Below are positions 24,402 through 32,565 of a DNA stretch of 64,000 nucleotides, piece after piece. Numbering within the stretch: position 1 is the first letter of the stretch; each line of letters opens with the position of its first letter. Under the pieces are notes generated by a model that saw nothing but the letters and a program-made list of their open reading frames with translations, did not search any database and had not been told where the DNA came from. The stretch is taken from assembly GCF_001702265.1 (NCBI RefSeq), contig NZ_MAUE01000002.1, positions 1 through 64,000 of the forward strand. Direction: 5' to 3'. The translations under genes were made by a program, and so were the position numbers. This DNA is from Pseudomonas aylmerensis (GTDB taxonomy: Bacteria > Pseudomonadota > Gammaproteobacteria > Pseudomonadales > Pseudomonadaceae).

Positions 24402-26852
24402 ATGCCGCACCACCCAATCCAACCCTTGGCCCGCGCCCTGCGCCGTGGCTTGTTTGTCAGCCTGCTGGCGACGGTGCCGATGCTGCCGATCCAGGTTCAC
24501 GCCGAAGACACCACTGAGACAATGCGCGCCTACAACATCCCGGCGGGCAGTCTCGATCAGGCCTTGAACCATTTCGCGAGTGCCTCGGGCATTTTGTTAT
24601 CGGTCGACGCCACATTGACCGAGGGCAAACGCAGTGGCGGCCTGCAGGGGCGTTACGGCGTCGGGTCGGGCCTGGAGCGGTTGCTCGCGGGCAGCGGCCT
24701 GGTGGCGGTGCAGGCCCAGGGCGGGTGGTCGTTGCAGGCGATTTCCGGTGGCGGGCCGTTGCAGCTCGGTGCCACCCAGATCAGCGGCCAGCAGGCCCAG
24801 GAAAGCGCCTGGGGACCGGTGGACGGTATCGTCGCCACGCGCAGCGCGTCCGGCAGCAAGACTGATTCGGCACTGGTGGAAATTCCCCAGACCATCAACG
24901 TGATCACCGCCGCCGAGATCAAGGCGCGCGGTGCCCAGAGTGTCACCCAGGCGTTGCTCTACACCCCAGGCATGACCGCCGGCGGCTTTGCTGACCGGGT
25001 CAAGTTGTTCGACGAGCCGACCTCGCGCGGCTTCACGCCAACGCCCTTGTACCTCGACGGTTTGCACCTGCCCTACGGCGGCGGCAGCACGGGTGGCGCG
25101 TTGCAGATCGAGCCCTACTCCCTGGAGCGCATCGAAGTGCTCAAGGGCCCGGCCTCGGTGCTGTATGGGCAGAACCAGCCTGGCGGTATCGTTAACATGG
25201 TCAGCAAGCGCCCCAGCGAAACCCCGGTGCACCAGGTGGTGCTGCAAGCCGGCACCTATGAGCACAAGAGCGCGGCCATCGACCTCAGCGGCCCGCTGGA
25301 TGAGCAGGGGCAATTCCTCTACCGCCTCACCGGCCTGGCCAACGACGGGCAGGACGAGATCAATTACGTCGAAAACAAGCGCCAGTTCATCGCGCCCAGC
25401 CTCACCTGGCAGCCCAGCGACGACACCCGCGTGACGCTGTTCGCCCAGTATCAGAAAGACAAAGGCGTGCCCGAAGCCCAAGGCCTGCCGGCGTCCGGCA
25501 CCTTGTGGGCGAACCCCAATGGCAAGATCAAGCGCGACCTGTTCCTCGGCGAGCCGGGCGTCAACCAGTACAACCGCGAGCAGTACGCGCTGGGCTACGA
25601 GATTTCCCATCGCCTCAACGAGACCTGGACCCTCAAGCAAAACGCGCGCTACGCCGAGGTGGATGACCGCTACACCGCGCCGTTGCACGGCTACCGTTTC
25701 GTCGCCAATCCGGCCACCGGCGTGCAGGACCAACGCTACCTGCAACGCTTCGGCGTGGACTGGGCGCAGAACAATAAAGTGTTTGGCGTGGACAGCATTG
25801 CCCAGGCCGAATTCGACACGGGCGCGTTGGCCCACACCCTGATCATCGGCCTGGATTACTACCACTCCGGCTCCCTGTTCCATGGCCGGTATGACCGCAA
25901 TCCGCCGGTGATCGACCTGTTCAAGCCGGTCTACGGCCAACGCCTGGATTTCGGCCAGCCGTATCGTTGGGACCGCACCCTGAGCCAGACCGGGCTGTAC
26001 GTGCAGGACCAGATCAAACTGGATAAGTGGGCCGTGGTGCTCGGTGGTCGCTATGACTGGGCCAGCGTGGTGAACAAGGAACCGCTGCAAGGCACACGTT
26101 TTGCCAGCAAGGACGAAGCCTTCACCGGCCGCGCGGGCCTGGTGTATTTGTTCGATAACGGCTTGGCGCCTTTTGTCAGCTACTCGGAGTCGTTCCTGCC
26201 GCTGACCGGTACCGACGCCCAGCGCAAACCGTTCGACCCCTCCACCGGCAAGCAATATGAAGTCGGCATGAAGTACCAGCCGCCGGGCCAGAAGAGTTTT
26301 GTGCAGGTGTCGGTGTATCAGCTGGACCAGGAAAACGTGATCACCACCAACCCCACCGAGACCTTCAGCACCCAGAGCGGCGCCATGCGCTCGCGCGGTG
26401 TGGAGCTGGAAGCCAAGGCGGCCCTCAGCGATGCCTGGGAGGTCATCGCCTCGGCCTCGCGCAACGACATCAAGTACACCAAGGATGAAGAAGGCCGTGA
26501 AGGCCGCCATCCTGCCGGGATCTCGCCGCTCACTGCCTCGATGTGGGTCAACTACACCGTGCTGGGCGATACGCCGCTGGCCGGCGTCGGCGCCGGACTG
26601 GGCGTTCGCTATGCGCGCCAAAGCCTGGGCGACTACTTCGAGGGCGCGTTCAGCGTGCCGTCGTACAGCGTCTACGACGCGAGCCTGAGTTACGACCTGG
26701 GCGCCTCACCGATCAAGCTCAAGGGCGTGAAACTGGCGATGAACGTGCAGAACCTCACCAACAAGACGTATGTGTCGCAGTGCACCAGCGACCTGGATTG
26801 CTACTACGGAGCAGGGCGCACGGTGGTCTCAAGCCTGACGTATGACTGGTGA
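24402..26852 (+). CDS. TonB-dependent siderophore receptor with STN domain (second)
   Basis: Outer-membrane ferric-siderophore transducer of 816 residues. It has a signal peptide ending near 'IQVHAED', an STN domain ('YNIPAGSLDQALNHFASASG'), a plug with 'VLKGPASVLYGQNQPGG' and a barrel ending 'SSLTYDW'. A C-terminal cysteine pair (CTSDLDC) resembles ferrichrome/ferrioxamine/pyoverdine-type receptors. The ATG at 24402 follows 'cggggag' at 8 nt; an upstream ATG at 24336 would place 22 residues before the signal peptide. It completes a sigma/FecR/receptor unit. The siderophore is not deducible. Confidence 0.94.
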   Translation: MPHHPIQPLARALRRGLFVSLLATVPMLPIQVHAEDTTETMRAYNIPAGSLDQALNHFASASGILLSVDATLTEGKRSGGLQGRYGVGSGLERLLAGSGLVAVQAQGGWSLQAISGGGPLQLGATQISGQQAQESAWGPVDGIVATRSASGSKTDSALVEIPQTINVITAAEIKARGAQSVTQALLYTPGMTAGGFADRVKLFDEPTSRGFTPTPLYLDGLHLPYGGGSTGGALQIEPYSLERIEVLKGPASVLYGQNQPGGIVNMVSKRPSETPVHQVVLQAGTYEHKSAAIDLSGPLDEQGQFLYRLTGLANDGQDEINYVENKRQFIAPSLTWQPSDDTRVTLFAQYQKDKGVPEAQGLPASGTLWANPNGKIKRDLFLGEPGVNQYNREQYALGYEISHRLNETWTLKQNARYAEVDDRYTAPLHGYRFVANPATGVQDQRYLQRFGVDWAQNNKVFGVDSIAQAEFDTGALAHTLIIGLDYYHSGSLFHGRYDRNPPVIDLFKPVYGQRLDFGQPYRWDRTLSQTGLYVQDQIKLDKWAVVLGGRYDWASVVNKEPLQGTRFASKDEAFTGRAGLVYLFDNGLAPFVSYSESFLPLTGTDAQRKPFDPSTGKQYEVGMKYQPPGQKSFVQVSVYQLDQENVITTNPTETFSTQSGAMRSRGVELEAKAALSDAWEVIASASRNDIKYTKDEEGREGRHPAGISPLTASMWVNYTVLGDTPLAGVGAGLGVRYARQSLGDYFEGAFSVPSYSVYDASLSYDLGASPIKLKGVKLAMNVQNLTNKTYVSQCTSDLDCYYGAGRTVVSSLTYDW

Positions 26853-26865
26853 CCCCCTGAACCTT

Positions 26866-26945
26866 TAGGAGCCCGGCTTGCCGGCGATAAGGTCTGAAAG
26901 CACCTCAGCTCTTCAGGCCGTCATCGCCGGCAAGCCGGGCTCCTA
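26866..26945. repeat. REPIN: two REP arms in inverted orientation
   Basis: Perfect 23-bp inverted arms (26866-26888 and 26923-26945) are separated by 34 nt. Each arm is a P. fluorescens REP palindrome. The element fills the gap between the convergent receptor and DUF3142 genes and could terminate both. Confidence 0.9.
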
Positions 26946-26959
26946 CAGTTTTGTGCCTT

Positions 26960-27664
26960 TCACGGGTTCCGTAGAAACACCACATACCCTCTGAACCACT
27001 CACTCCCCTGCAAATACCCAGGCTCATCCCACTCTCCACCCTGGATCAGCCCGATCTTGAACGGCAGCCCCAGCCGATTCATGCGGGGCAGGTATGCCGC
27101 GTAGTCCGGGATGCTCTGGCGTCCTTGATAGGTCTGCACCACCACCTCGTCCACCACGCCCTTGAGCTGGGCGATGGCGGCGGGGTCGGCGTTGCTGCTC
27201 CAGTCCATCAGGCCGGTGATGCTCAGGCGCAGGTCGGCCGGCAGGCGTTGGCGCAGGTCGCGCAGGAAGTCGGCGTATTCGTGCAGGTATTGGGTGCGGG
27301 CGTCGAAGTCGATCTGGATGCCGACCACCGGGTTGCCCGCGTCGCGCCAACGTTGCACCTGGCCCAGCAGTTGGGTGTAGACGCGTTCCGGCCAGTGCAA
27401 GGTATGGGCGCGATACACCACCCAGACTTCACCGCGGGTCAGGCGCGGCACGCTGATGCCCTGGGCGATCAGTTGCACGCCGCGCTGCGGGGCGCGGCGT
27501 GTAGCGTTGATCTGGCCCTGGAGGATGTACAGGGTCTTGGCCTGCTTGAGCACCGGCTGCGGTGCGACGCCGCTCCACAGCCAGAAGGCGTCATAGTCAC
27601 CCGCGTCGACGGAGCCGAAGGCCGGGCTTGCCAGCAACAGCAAGCCGAGCCACAGGTGCTTCAC
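26960..27664 (-). CDS. DUF3142-family secreted protein
   Basis: A 234-residue protein with a signal peptide ('WLGLLLLASPAFGSV') and a DUF3142 domain, which resembles a TIM-barrel glycoside-hydrolase fold ('GNPVVGIQIDFDARTQYL', 'LSITGLMDWSSNADPAAI', 'VDEVVVQTYQGR'). Function is unknown. A GTG at 27664 overlapping the upstream TGA (GTGA) was chosen; an ATG at 27691 would place nine residues inside the preceding gene. The overlap suggests translational coupling with the large upstream protein. Confidence 0.8.
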   Translation of the reverse strand: MKHLWLGLLLLASPAFGSVDAGDYDAFWLWSGVAPQPVLKQAKTLYILQGQINATRRAPQRGVQLIAQGISVPRLTRGEVWVVYRAHTLHWPERVYTQLLGQVQRWRDAGNPVVGIQIDFDARTQYLHEYADFLRDLRQRLPADLRLSITGLMDWSSNADPAAIAQLKGVVDEVVVQTYQGRQSIPDYAAYLPRMNRLGLPFKIGLIQGGEWDEPGYLQGSEWFRGYVVFLRNP

Positions 27665-29826
27665 CAGTAGTACTGCAGCGACTTGCCCCACTGGGTGTCG
27701 GCAAATCCGCTCTTGAGCTGGCGGAACCAGGCCTTGCGCACGGCCGGCTCGACGTCCTGGCCGCCGCAGCTGTTGTAGCCGGCGGGCGCGTAGCAGTTGA
27801 TGGCGCGGAACAGTGCATAGGCCTTGTCATTCTTCGGCGCCTTGGGATTGCCGATGACGAGCTTGTAACCGTCCAGCCGCGAGAAGGTCTCACCCTTGAA
27901 GTCCGATGCAGTGCTGCCCAGGCTACCGGCAGCGCGCGCTTGCTCAAGCGGCATGCCGTCGAGGCCGTTGCGCAGGATGAACTCACCAAAGCAGTTCAGG
28001 CCCTGTGGGTTTTTTGCATCGGCTTGAAGCATCCCGGCGGTGTGCAAAATGCTCGGGCAGGCATAGCCGGATTCGGCTTTGTCGCCGTTCCATTGGAACA
28101 GTTTCAAGCTCTGGCTGGCGCTGTAGACGTAGCCCAGGCTGGTGCCCAGTTTGTCTTCCGGCGCCTGGGCGGGCAGTTGCTTGAAGTCCTCGGCGAAGGT
28201 CGCGAACTGGCCGTGCAGCAGGTCTTTGTAGAGCAGCACGAATTGCGCGGTCTGGCGCTCCAGCGGGTCGCTGGCCTGGGCAATTTGCTGACGCAGCAAC
28301 TCAGGCCCGGCGACGTTGCGCAGCAGGATGTAGCGAACCTGCTTGGCGCTGATCGGCGAGTCGGCCGCAAACACCTTGGCCAACTGGCCGCTGCGCTCGT
28401 AGTTCATGGCCAGGGCCAGTTCCAGCTGATCGCGTTGCAGTGGTTGCTTGGCCAGCGGCAGCAGTTGCAGCCAGAGCGCCTCGGCGCCTTTCCAGTCTTG
28501 CTGGGCTTCCAGCGCCAGGGCGCGCAGGGTCTGCTGGCTGAAGGCAAAGTAATCCAGGTTTGACGGCACGTCCCGGGGCAGGTGCTTCAAGGCATTTTCG
28601 GGTTGATGTTCCACGTACAAGGCGTACACCGCCTGCAGGTAGTCGAACAGGGCTGGCTCGTTGGCAAATGTGGCTTTCTGCTTGTCGAGATCTTCGCGGC
28701 TCAAGCGCGGCGGGTTTTGGGTGCGCATCAGCATCAGGTCCCTGACCGCCTGCAGCATCGGGTCGCCGAGGCGACTGCTGCCTATCAGCAACTTGAGGTC
28801 GGCTTCCTCCACCAGTTCGTCCACCGACACATTGCGCTGGGCGTCGCTGGCGTCGGTGAGTTGCCAGGCAAAGTCGGCGGCGAGCTTGTCGTCATCGTTC
28901 GCCAGCCAATGCACCCGGCGCAGCAGGCCATGGGCAGAGGCCACATAAGCGCCCTGTGGATAAGTTTTCAGGTAGCCGAGGAAGCCCGCTTCGGCATCGC
29001 CCAGCGCGGACTTATCCACATGGTCGAGCTGCGGCATGTCGTATTGGTCGAACGCCTCGGCCTGCGCCTGATTGAGCGACGCGCGCGCGGTCATGTACAG
29101 CGCGGTTTCCTTGAGCCATGGCAGCTCGCTGCTGCTGGCGGCGGCAAAGCCCCGTTCGGCATCGCTGAAGCGTCCGCTGTAGAAGTCGGCGGCGGCCTGC
29201 AGGTAAGTGCGCAGCAGTTGTGCATTGGGTGACGAGGTTTGCTGCGCGTCGAGCACCTGGCCCTCCCAGGTGCAGGTGCCGAGCAACTGCAGGCGCGCCT
29301 TGATCAGCAGGTCGCGCTCGGCCGGCGGCATGTCGGCCTTGATCACCTGGCTGATAAACGTGGTGGCGCTGTCCTCGTTGTTGCTGCGGCAACGGCTGCC
29401 TTCGCCGTTGAGGAAGGCGTCACCGGCGGGCGTGACGTCGCCGCGCGGGATGCCCAGGGGTTGCAGCAACGTCTCGAGTTCGGCTGTACGCGAGTTGCCC
29501 GGCGGGTTGTCGGACGCTTCGTTCGCAGCGGGAATCGGTACGAGGCGGTATGCCGGGAACGGCACCGGGCCGAATCCTTGGGACAGGTCGTCCTCGCTCA
29601 GGGCATTCGGCGCCAGGGGCGCGGCCTTTTTGTCGGCCAGCAGCAAGCGCAGGTTCACGCGACTGTCGTTGCCGGGGCTGAGAAAGGGCTGGTTGCTGCA
29701 CGCATCGAGGCTGTCATGCGAGACCCGCCAGTCGGGGTAGCACGAGTCGTCGGAGCTGGCGAGTGCCGGCTGGGAAATACCGGCGAGCAGTGCCAGTGCC
29801 AGGGGTGACAGAAAACCGATGCGCAT
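27661..29826 (-). CDS. Large secreted/periplasmic protein of unknown function
   Basis: A 721-residue protein with a clear signal peptide ('ALALLAGISQPALASSDD'). The rest is helical in character with TPR-like alternation, for example 'YLQAAADFYSGRFSDAERGF' and 'AEALWLQLLPLAKQPL', plus several cysteines (CYPDW, CSNQP, CTWEG, CFGEF, CYAPAGYNSC) that could form disulfides. No enzyme motif was recognised. Its Shine-Dalgarno is 'aaggac'. It is co-transcribed with the DUF3142 gene, so the pair may act together in the envelope. Confidence 0.75.
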   Translation of the reverse strand: MRIGFLSPLALALLAGISQPALASSDDSCYPDWRVSHDSLDACSNQPFLSPGNDSRVNLRLLLADKKAAPLAPNALSEDDLSQGFGPVPFPAYRLVPIPAANEASDNPPGNSRTAELETLLQPLGIPRGDVTPAGDAFLNGEGSRCRSNNEDSATTFISQVIKADMPPAERDLLIKARLQLLGTCTWEGQVLDAQQTSSPNAQLLRTYLQAAADFYSGRFSDAERGFAAASSSELPWLKETALYMTARASLNQAQAEAFDQYDMPQLDHVDKSALGDAEAGFLGYLKTYPQGAYVASAHGLLRRVHWLANDDDKLAADFAWQLTDASDAQRNVSVDELVEEADLKLLIGSSRLGDPMLQAVRDLMLMRTQNPPRLSREDLDKQKATFANEPALFDYLQAVYALYVEHQPENALKHLPRDVPSNLDYFAFSQQTLRALALEAQQDWKGAEALWLQLLPLAKQPLQRDQLELALAMNYERSGQLAKVFAADSPISAKQVRYILLRNVAGPELLRQQIAQASDPLERQTAQFVLLYKDLLHGQFATFAEDFKQLPAQAPEDKLGTSLGYVYSASQSLKLFQWNGDKAESGYACPSILHTAGMLQADAKNPQGLNCFGEFILRNGLDGMPLEQARAAGSLGSTASDFKGETFSRLDGYKLVIGNPKAPKNDKAYALFRAINCYAPAGYNSCGGQDVEPAVRKAWFRQLKSGFADTQWGKSLQYYW

Positions 29827-30005
29827 GACGTGTCCTTGATCCTGAGTCCTTGGAGGGCGCCAATAATAGCCTGTTCCTGCGGGTGCTTCGGTGAAGCCCT
29901 ACACAAATTGCTGATTTGTCCGATTCCAGAAGCGAACCGGGGGCTTTTGTCCTAGAGTGGCGGTGTTTGCACTGAGGCAATCAGGGCAGTGCTAGGGAAA
30001 TCGAG

Positions 30006-31610
30006 GTGCGTCGGTCTGTGGTAGAGCAAAACGAAAAGGTCGGGACGTTGCCCGCATTCAATCGACTCACGTGGGAAGGTGCCGGTTGGCTCAGCCGATT
30101 GTGGTGGGTGCCGATCCTGGCCCTGGCCATGGGCCTGCGTTTTTATGGCCTGACCTCGGCGGCGATCTGGGGCGATGAAGGTTCCAGCCTGCTGCTCAGC
30201 GAGTACGCGGCGGCCGACCTGTGGTTTCACGCGGCCCATGATGTGCATCCGCCGCTGTACTTTTTCCTGCTGCGCGGCTGGATCGAACTGTTCGGTGACA
30301 GCATCCTGTCGATTCGCGGCATGAGTGCGATCCCCGGCGTGATCGCCGTGGGCCTGGGGATCTGGCTGACGCGGCAACTGTCCACCCGGCGTGCCGCGGT
30401 GCTGGCGGGGATCCTGCTGGCGCTGCTGCCCACGGCAGTGCGCTACAGCCAGGAAGTGCGCATGTATTCGTTGCTGGGTGTGTGGCTGCTGGCTGCCACG
30501 CTGGCGCTGGTGTACTGGGTGCGCCAACCCGAGCGTACGCGTTACCTGGCGGTGTATGTGCTGTTGATGACTGCCGGTTTCTACACCCATTACTTCACCG
30601 CACTGTGCGTGCTGGTGCATTGGGCCTACCTCGGTGTGCTGTGGCGCACGCAACCGCGCGGCCAGCGCCTGCTCGCGCGCCCGGCCTGGTGGGTGACCAA
30701 CGCCGTGATTGTGTTGCTGTACCTGCCGTGGTTGCCGAACCTGTGGGATTTGGTCCAGCACGTCGACCAGCTCAAAGTCGGCGGTGATATTGGCTGGGAA
30801 GACCCGGTCAACCTGTTCTCCCTGCCGTCGATGATCTGGCAGTTCGTGCTGCAGGATGAAGGCGGCGGTTTCTGGCCCCTGCTGTTCTGGCTGTACCCGC
30901 TGCTGCTGGTTGCCGTGGTGGTGATCACCGCCGTGCATGACCGTGAACGCTACCGCCCGGCCTGCCTGCTGGCGCTGTTTCTGCTGCTGCCGCTGTTGCT
31001 GGTGTATGGGGTGTCGTTCATCTCCCCGGTGTTTATCGAGCGCTATCTCACCGCCTATGCCCTGGCCTTGCCGATGCTCGTGGCGCTGGCCATCGACCGC
31101 CTGCCCGCGCGTTTTTCACTGCTGGGGGCGGCACTGTTCGTGCTGTTTGTCGGCGTGGAGTTGGTGGGCCTCAAAAACAACTTCACGGTGGATGAGCACG
31201 ACCAATTCAACGTGCCGGTGGAGTTCGTCAACCGCAACTACCAGGAAGGTGACCGCATCGTCCTCAGCGACATGATGTGGTACCTCAGCTACGTGTATTA
31301 CGACCAGACCGATGCGCAATTGCAGCTCTACACCCCGCCCAAGCCCGACGGTACGCCCACCCGGCCGAACGCCTACGGCTTCGGCACCCTGGTGGACCAG
31401 GACGGCGGGCGCATCTACCTCGACCGTCTATCGGCGCTGCCTGTCGAAAGCCGTCGCGTGTGGCTGATCAGCAGCAACGAGGCGCCGGATGACTTCGCCC
31501 CGCTGCCCGAGGGTTGGCGCGAGCTGAGTCGTCAGGACGGCGGCGGCGCGAGGGCGCGTCTGTTTGTGTTGTGCAACGTGCCGTCGGCGCAACCCGAGGG
31601 CTGCCGCTAG
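30006..31610 (+). CDS. GT39/ArnT-like polytopic membrane glycosyltransferase
   Basis: Probable polyprenyl-phosphate-sugar glycosyltransferase of the inner membrane. The 534-residue protein has about ten membrane helices. Helix 1 is followed by 'WGDEGSSLLLSEY', the periplasmic acidic motif of the PMT/ArnT fold, then 'HDVHPPLYFFLLRGW' and 'RYSQEVRMYSLL', common in GT39 proteins. The C-terminal 130 residues form a periplasmic domain. The start is a GTG at 30006 with only 'gggaaa' as a possible ribosome site. It is divergent from the large secreted protein. The acceptor is unknown. Confidence 0.85.
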   Translation: MRRSVVEQNEKVGTLPAFNRLTWEGAGWLSRLWWVPILALAMGLRFYGLTSAAIWGDEGSSLLLSEYAAADLWFHAAHDVHPPLYFFLLRGWIELFGDSILSIRGMSAIPGVIAVGLGIWLTRQLSTRRAAVLAGILLALLPTAVRYSQEVRMYSLLGVWLLAATLALVYWVRQPERTRYLAVYVLLMTAGFYTHYFTALCVLVHWAYLGVLWRTQPRGQRLLARPAWWVTNAVIVLLYLPWLPNLWDLVQHVDQLKVGGDIGWEDPVNLFSLPSMIWQFVLQDEGGGFWPLLFWLYPLLLVAVVVITAVHDRERYRPACLLALFLLLPLLLVYGVSFISPVFIERYLTAYALALPMLVALAIDRLPARFSLLGAALFVLFVGVELVGLKNNFTVDEHDQFNVPVEFVNRNYQEGDRIVLSDMMWYLSYVYYDQTDAQLQLYTPPKPDGTPTRPNAYGFGTLVDQDGGRIYLDRLSALPVESRRVWLISSNEAPDDFAPLPEGWRELSRQDGGGARARLFVLCNVPSAQPEGCR

Positions 31611-31643
31611 ACTCGGTTAAACCACTTCCAGCAGGAGCCCATC

Positions 31644-31889
31644 ATGGAATCGCCCGTGCACAGCTTGCCGTCACTGTTCAAACAACTGGGGTTGCCGGAT
31701 GACCCGGTGAGTATCGAGCAGTTTGTGGCGGTGCATTCGCCGCTCAAGCCGGATTTGAGCCTGGCGGAGGCGTTTTTCTGGTCAGAGAGTCAGCGCGCGT
31801 TTCTGCGCGAGGAGATTCTGGAGGATGCGGATTGGGCTGAAGTGGTGGATGAGTTGAACCTGATGTTGCGCGGTGGGCGAGGGGGCTAG
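31644..31889 (+). CDS. DUF2789 small protein
   Basis: An 81-residue soluble acidic protein of the DUF2789 family common in Pseudomonas and related gammaproteobacteria, recognised by 'LPSLFKQLGLPDD', 'SLAEAFFWSESQRAFLREEI' and 'DADWAEVVDELNLMLR'. The function is unknown. A good Shine-Dalgarno ('aggag') precedes the ATG. It lies 33 nt after the glycosyltransferase gene. Confidence 0.85.
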   Translation: MESPVHSLPSLFKQLGLPDDPVSIEQFVAVHSPLKPDLSLAEAFFWSESQRAFLREEILEDADWAEVVDELNLMLRGGRGG

Positions 31890-31933
31890 GCGGCCTGTGC
31901 CTCACTCGCTTTGAATCCATCACTGATCTGCAC

Positions 31934-31955
31934 GTGGGAGCAAGCCCTCTCCCAC
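31934..31955. terminator. Short hairpin after the DUF2789 gene
   Basis: A 7-bp stem (31934-31940 with 31949-31955) with an 8-nt loop has the 'gtgggagcaagccc...ctcccac' form common between genes in fluorescent pseudomonads. No T tract follows. The rest of the 238-nt gap holds only the MarR promoter region. Confidence 0.5.
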
Positions 31956-32090
31956 AGAGGTGCTGCCAAGTAGCCTTCCCCGCTGAAAATCCAGCGCCCG
32001 CGCCGAATCCCGCTTTACTTACCCCAGCGTGTCCACCACCCATCCGGCAAATTGTTTCAAAACTTGACGGCTCTGGATCCATCCACCATA

Positions 32091-32118
32091 TTGATAGTTA
32101 GCAAACTAACTGTATGCG
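32091..32118 (+). promoter_or_regulatory. Promoter and MarR-type operator of the efflux operon
   Basis: A perfect dyad agttag-caaa-ctaact (32096-32111) lies between a possible -35 (ttgata, 32091-32096) and -10 (tatgcg, 32113-32118), 16 nt before the regulator GTG. Binding there would block RNA polymerase, consistent with autorepression by the MarR protein. Confidence 0.6.
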
Positions 32119-32127
32119 AATTATTCA

Positions 32128-32565
32128 GTGTCCCAGACCCTCGAACAACTCCAGATGAACCTCAGCAGCAGCATGGTGGTGGGCGCCCGCAACTGGCGCA
32201 AAATCTGCCAGACCACGCTGGTGAGCTATGGTATTTCCGAAGCCTGCGCCGTGCCGTTGTTGATGATCGGCCGCTTGGGCGACGGTGTGCATCAGGTCAA
32301 GGTGGCCCAGGCCTCCGGCATGGAAAGCCCGTCGCTGGTGCGCCTGCTCGACCAGTTGTGCAGCGGCGGCTACGTGTGCCGCACCGAAGATGTCCACGAC
32401 CGCCGGGCCAAGGCCTTGAGCCTCACCGAGCGTGGGCGCGAGCTGGTGCAAGCGGTTGAAGAACAACTGGTGCGCCTGCGCAAGGACGTGCTGGCAGACA
32501 TCGCTGCGAACGACCTGGAAGCGGCTCTGCGGGTATTGCGTGCCTTTGAGGCGGCGACACTTTGA
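32128..32565 (+). CDS. MarR-family transcriptional regulator
   Basis: A 145-residue winged-helix regulator ('VHQVKVAQASGMESPSLVRL', 'VCRTEDVHDRRAKALSLTE' with the wing DRR). It probably senses a phenolic or aromatic acid and represses the downstream efflux genes. The start is GTG with no obvious Shine-Dalgarno. Its TGA overlaps the TTG start of the FUSC gene (TTGA), so regulator and pump are in one operon. A dyad in the promoter is the likely binding site. Confidence 0.92.
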   Translation: MSQTLEQLQMNLSSSMVVGARNWRKICQTTLVSYGISEACAVPLLMIGRLGDGVHQVKVAQASGMESPSLVRLLDQLCSGGYVCRTEDVHDRRAKALSLTERGRELVQAVEEQLVRLRKDVLADIAANDLEAALRVLRAFEAATL

